This document shows positions 60,158 through 64,000 of a stretch of 64,000 bases of DNA, in pieces. Position numbers and translations under genes: made by a program. This DNA comes from Bimuria novae-zelandiae CBS 107.79. Its lineage: Eukaryota; Ascomycota; Dothideomycetes; Pleosporales; Didymosphaeriaceae. Below the pieces are notes generated by a model that was not told the origin of the DNA, did no database searches, and saw nothing but the letters and a program-made list of their open reading frames with translations. The number at the start of each line of letters is the position of its first letter. The first letter of the stretch is position 1. Where the stretch lies: NCBI GenBank assembly GCA_010015655.1, contig ML976665.1:1228319-1292318 (forward strand). Direction: 5' to 3'.

Positions 60158-62815
60158 ATGGATACCCACGATGATCACAACTTGCCTTCCTTAAAACACT
60201 TCTCAGAAGAATCAATGTCTGCCCCCGGCCGGAAACGAGTTGGTTTTTCCGAAGAAACGAACACATCCCCGCAGTCCCCACCGAATGAAGATAGCCCGTC
60301 TTGGGGGCACAACACACCCTTGCAGAGAGCTGATGTGTCCCATGAAGAGTTAGCCGAGTCTGTACGCGAGGCACTCGCACCGTTGTATGATGAACCCGTG
60401 GAGGATATCCAAAAGCCCCGCCCTGCCATTCGGAAAGCTCCACGGACACCTCCCCGATTCGAAATCACTGAAGAACAAGAGCTGGAAGATTTCAACGCGG
60501 AGAAGAAGAGATCAGGGCTCGAGGCCCAGAAACGTGCTGCAAAGCTATCCAAGAGCGTCGGAACGTACTCTGCTCCATTATCGAGGCGCAATTCAACCGA
60601 CTCGCTCCCGAATCAGCACATTGAAGACAGCCAGTTTCCCCACTCTGGACACAACTCCGATGTTAGCTCCGATGGTGAGGATGACGGACCTGAACCTGAG
60701 CATATGAAGCAAGCTCGCCAGCTATTCAGGCAACATACACTACGAGCGGGTCCAAATATCAAGCCCGAAGACCTTTACCACTCTGAAGGCTTCCAGGATG
60801 GCACAGTTACGCCCGCAAATGAACTAGAAATCGAAGATGAACATGTGCCGCGCCCTACAAAGTTCCGCACGGGAGTTCTGGGTACTTTGTTGAAAGCGTC
60901 CCATTCGGCCGCTGGTATTTCGGTGCCGCATCACAAAGCAGCCGGTCATGGACGTTATCCCAGCACAGGCACTCTGAGCGGGGCCTCGACGGCCGCGAAC
61001 ACTCCGTCGTCTTCCCCTCCAGCGTCCGGCACTTCGACTCCCCGATTCGGCAAGCCGTGGTTAAGAGGCCATAACCATTCCAGCAATCATTCCGTAACGT
61101 CAGTCTCTCGTCTGATCGAATCATCCTCCATGCTCGCTACACCCGCTCAAAAAGATATGAGCCACGAAATGGAGGCACAATACAAAAAGCTCCGGCCTGG
61201 TATGGGCAAGCGACAAGGGTCCGATAATTCCATCACAACCAAAGCCAAGCGCAAGACGCGCAAGGAGGAAGAATACAAGATCAAGATACATTTGGCTGGC
61301 ACACTAGCTCGTCAGAACTACTTGCGCAAACTGTGCAAGGCTTTGATGATGTACGGTGCACCTACCCATCGCCTAGAAGAGTACATGAGCATGTCCGCTC
61401 GTGTATTGGAGATTGAAGCCCAGTTCTTGTACATGCCAGGCTGCATGATATGTGCATTTGATGACAGCTCGGTTCATACTAGCGAAGTCAAACTCGTCCG
61501 CACAGACCAAGGAGTCGATCTCGGAAAGCTACGCGATGTGCACGAGATCTACAAAGACGTTGTTCACGACCGGATAGGAGTCGAAGAGGCTGTGCCCCGT
61601 TTAGACGCCATCACTGCCCGCAAACCCAAATTCAATCGCTGGCTACGAGTACCCGTCTACGGATTGGCGTCTGCATGTGTAGGCCCGTTCGCTTTCCAGG
61701 CCCGACCGATCGACTTGCCCTTTTCCTTCCTTCTGGGCTGCCTTCTGGGCTGGCTTCAATTGGTTGTCTCACCTGGCAATCCACTCTTGAGTAACGTCTT
61801 TGAAATTGGAGCTGCAGTCGTAACCAGTTTCTTTGCGCGTGCTCTCGGGTCGATACCTGGACCCGACGGCCATTATCTGTTCTGCTTTAGCGCCATGGCT
61901 CAGTCTTCGATCGCTCTGATTTTGCCCGGCTTCACTGTCTTGTGCGCATCGCTCGAGCTCCAGAGCAAGCATCTCGTAGCGGGCTCTGTGCGTATGGTGT
62001 ACGCTATCATCTACTCGCTCTTCCTCGGTTTCGGTATCACCATCGGCACCGTCCTCTTCGGCTTAATGTACAAGGACGCAACCTCAGAAACGCAATGCCG
62101 CGACCCAATGTCCAGCCACTTCTACTACCTCTTCGTCGTCGGTTTCTCCATCTGCCTCATGATCATCAACCAAGCAAAATACAAACAGATGCCCATGATG
62201 GCCGTCATCGCCCTCGTGGGATACGTAGTAAACTTCCATTCGTCCTCGTACTTCAAGAGCAACGCGCAAGTCAGCAACACGCTCGGCGCCCTCGCCATCG
62301 GCATCGCCGCAAACCTGCAGGCGAGATTCGGTCGCCACGTCGAGAACTGGTGGCTCGATTTCTTCGAAACGCACATCCGTCCGCGATATAGTCGTCTCCG
62401 TAAACGCTACTTGCGCAGCCGCCACGGCGCGCACTACAGAGCTGAACACCACAAATTGCAATCGCACTCGAGGTCGAGCTCTATGACAGACTTCGTCCCG
62501 CACACACGCAAGATCGGGTACGGTCTCGCGGCTGCGACTATGCTGCCGGCTATCTTCGTGCAAGTCCCGTCGGGCTTGTCGGTGCAAGGCTCGCTGGTCT
62601 CCGGGATTAACTCTGCCGACCAGATCGTACGGAATACGACGGGTAATGCGACGACGGTTACTGCGTACGATGCGAGCGGTAGCTTGAATAGCGTTGCGCT
62701 TAATGTTGGGTTCAGCGTTATTCAGATTGCTATTGGTATCACGGTGGGACTTTTCCTGGCTGCGCTTATTGTGTATCCGCTGGGGAAGAGGCGGAGTGGG
62801 CTTTTTAGCTTTTAG
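60158..62815 (+). CDS. PRM10: Prm10-like pheromone-regulated membrane protein, ThrE family
   Basis: A single-exon gene of 885 residues. The N-terminal 370 residues are hydrophilic, Ser/Pro/Glu-rich and likely cytosolic and disordered. From about residue 377 comes the ThrE (DUF1212) domain, with LARQNYLRKLCKALMMYGAP, then MPGCMICAF and FNRWLRVPVYGLASACVGPF. About ten membrane helices follow (about 495-690 and 795-880), with a basic loop between the two sets around RPRYSRLRKRYLRSR (about 744-758). The architecture matches yeast Prm10 and its fungal homologues, which resemble bacterial threonine/serine exporters; transport activity in fungi is not established. The ATG at 60158 starts MDTHDDHNLPSL; stop at 62815. 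It ends KRRSGLFSF. Confidence 0.93.
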   Translation: MDTHDDHNLPSLKHFSEESMSAPGRKRVGFSEETNTSPQSPPNEDSPSWGHNTPLQRADVSHEELAESVREALAPLYDEPVEDIQKPRPAIRKAPRTPPRFEITEEQELEDFNAEKKRSGLEAQKRAAKLSKSVGTYSAPLSRRNSTDSLPNQHIEDSQFPHSGHNSDVSSDGEDDGPEPEHMKQARQLFRQHTLRAGPNIKPEDLYHSEGFQDGTVTPANELEIEDEHVPRPTKFRTGVLGTLLKASHSAAGISVPHHKAAGHGRYPSTGTLSGASTAANTPSSSPPASGTSTPRFGKPWLRGHNHSSNHSVTSVSRLIESSSMLATPAQKDMSHEMEAQYKKLRPGMGKRQGSDNSITTKAKRKTRKEEEYKIKIHLAGTLARQNYLRKLCKALMMYGAPTHRLEEYMSMSARVLEIEAQFLYMPGCMICAFDDSSVHTSEVKLVRTDQGVDLGKLRDVHEIYKDVVHDRIGVEEAVPRLDAITARKPKFNRWLRVPVYGLASACVGPFAFQARPIDLPFSFLLGCLLGWLQLVVSPGNPLLSNVFEIGAAVVTSFFARALGSIPGPDGHYLFCFSAMAQSSIALILPGFTVLCASLELQSKHLVAGSVRMVYAIIYSLFLGFGITIGTVLFGLMYKDATSETQCRDPMSSHFYYLFVVGFSICLMIINQAKYKQMPMMAVIALVGYVVNFHSSSYFKSNAQVSNTLGALAIGIAANLQARFGRHVENWWLDFFETHIRPRYSRLRKRYLRSRHGAHYRAEHHKLQSHSRSSSMTDFVPHTRKIGYGLAAATMLPAIFVQVPSGLSVQGSLVSGINSADQIVRNTTGNATTVTAYDASGSLNSVALNVGFSVIQIAIGITVGLFLAALIVYPLGKRRSGLFSF

Positions 62816-64000
62816 ATGTTTCGCGAGACATTACCCTGACGTTTTTTATTCTTTGGGGGGTTTTTTGAGGGGGTTTGTATAAAAGTAGAGGCGTTTGGGG
62901 CTTTGCATTAGAGTGGTGTGTGACATAGCATTGAGTGGTGTTGGGACGGAGTGGGCATTTGTAGCGTTGAAGCGGGTTGGGGGTTTTGTGGCATTTACAG
63001 TTATGGTTGCATTTGCGTTCACATTAGCATAGAAATAGATACTAGATTCGTAATTCTAATGCGAAGTAAGGCCGTTGGGGTCTTAAGAGTTCTAAAAATC
63101 ATCTCGGAGGCATGGGTGTGCTGGTCATGTTCTGTGGCGTGGGTAGATTAACTGGTGTTGTGGGGAGGGGTTTATTTGACCTTGGCACAAGTCACAGAGA
63201 AACGCACTGCAGGGCGCTGTCTAGGGTTTCATGTAATCAAGAACAAAGAAAGATACGAGGTAGATTGGGATGCGTTCATGATGCGAGATGGGATAACGGT
63301 TTTCGGGCATTGCCACCCAGGTGCTGGGTGAGACGCGCGATTCACGCTTCACCTGGTAGGTTGATATACTGGAGGAACGGCGGTACGTGCGCCTGTCTGA
63401 GGGCGGTAATGCAGTGTAAAAGATGCGGGCCCAAAGAGCCTGTTGAGCAGCTGCCGGGAGCTCGCCCGAGTGCGAGGAGGTTAATTACGTGGCACGTCAT
63501 TCGCCGATCGATAAGTAAAATCGTCGTCGGAGCTTGTTGTATCAATTAGATTTGAGTACAGTGCGTGCTATCTACGGACTGGGAGCGCTATGTGTTGCAT
63601 GATCTGTTCAGGTCGTTGAAGACGATAAAGGATAAGCTATGGTAGCTTTGAAGAGTTAGGTTTAGGGATGTGGCGGGGTTCTGCGAGACATCAGTTTGCC
63701 GGGCAAGCAAGACGTGGGCTGTGTCTCGGAACTTGGATCGTTGTGTGTTTTTGATGGAGTGTACTTAAACGGCGGGTTCTCTTCGCCAGGCATTGTGAGG
63801 CCATGATCTGGATATCATTTGATTGTATGGGCATTAGTCAAGGGCTCGTTCTATATACACAGTAATTATTATTAGTGAATGATGTCGCGCGAGGCTGGAG
63901 CTCTTGAGGTTTTAAAGGACTTCAATTTTCTTCTCTCGCAAGTTCAGCAAAATCGAAAGATACAACCTCAAGCAACGTCGCAAAACACTGCACTATGACA
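62816..64000. other. 3' flank of the Prm10-like gene and start of the next spacer
   Basis: Normal composition, G/T-rich at first (3' untranslated region). No gene is recognised. A pyrimidine-rich stretch near 63920 and an ATG at 63995-63997 may mark the start of a plus-strand gene continuing outside the window; this is weak. Confidence 0.4.

Overview
The window looks like a filamentous ascomycete (Pezizomycotina). Spliced genes have short introns with GTATGT/GTAAGT donors, gene families are typical of that group, and AT-rich blocks carry the C-to-T/G-to-A signature of repeat-induced point mutation (RIP). Such sharp AT-rich/GC-balanced compartments are well known in Dothideomycetes; that class assignment is inference. 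No rRNA, tRNA or CRISPR was recognised.

Layout. (1) 1-2007: 3' part of a low-complexity protein gene and its downstream spacer. (2) 2010-about 40668: a transposon block with no host gene. It opens with a row of Fot1/pogo-type DNA transposons, A (2010-4118), B (4121-6247) and F (from 6250), which share TA target dinucleotides. F is interrupted by C (6433-8551), a nearly intact element. Then comes a nested stack of Ty3/Gypsy LTR retrotransposons: G4 (minus, 9309-38909) carries G3 (plus, 9622-31843) in its 3' LTR, and G3 carries G1 (minus, 10303-17487), G2 (minus, 18320-25812) and a solo LTR (29976-30433). Four of these insertions have perfect 5-bp target-site duplications: CCCTA, GGAAC, GAAGC and ATTTT. 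The block ends with Gypsy chromodomain and transposase-tail relics. (3) 40669-45528: a three-exon gene for a seven-helix rhodopsin-like membrane protein, then gene-poor DNA. (4) 45529-48221: another TIR transposon, E, with two solo LTRs inside. (5) 48222-58092: four minus-strand genes in a row: tannase/feruloyl esterase, two cytochromes P450 and an FAD monooxygenase. (6) 58093-64000: a gene for a Prm10-like ThrE-family membrane protein on the plus strand with long flanking spacers.

Reading together. The transposon block records an order of insertion. G4 received G3, which received G1, G2 and the 29976 LTR. Most copies are destroyed by RIP, but C and the solo LTRs at 29976 and 47109 look almost unmutated, so they probably arrived later or escaped RIP. 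The edges of the AT-rich blocks fall at transposon termini where these can be seen. The four enzyme genes could form a small catabolic or secondary-metabolite module (ester cleavage, two P450 oxidations, flavin hydroxylation); no backbone synthase is in the window, so joint action is inference from co-orientation only.
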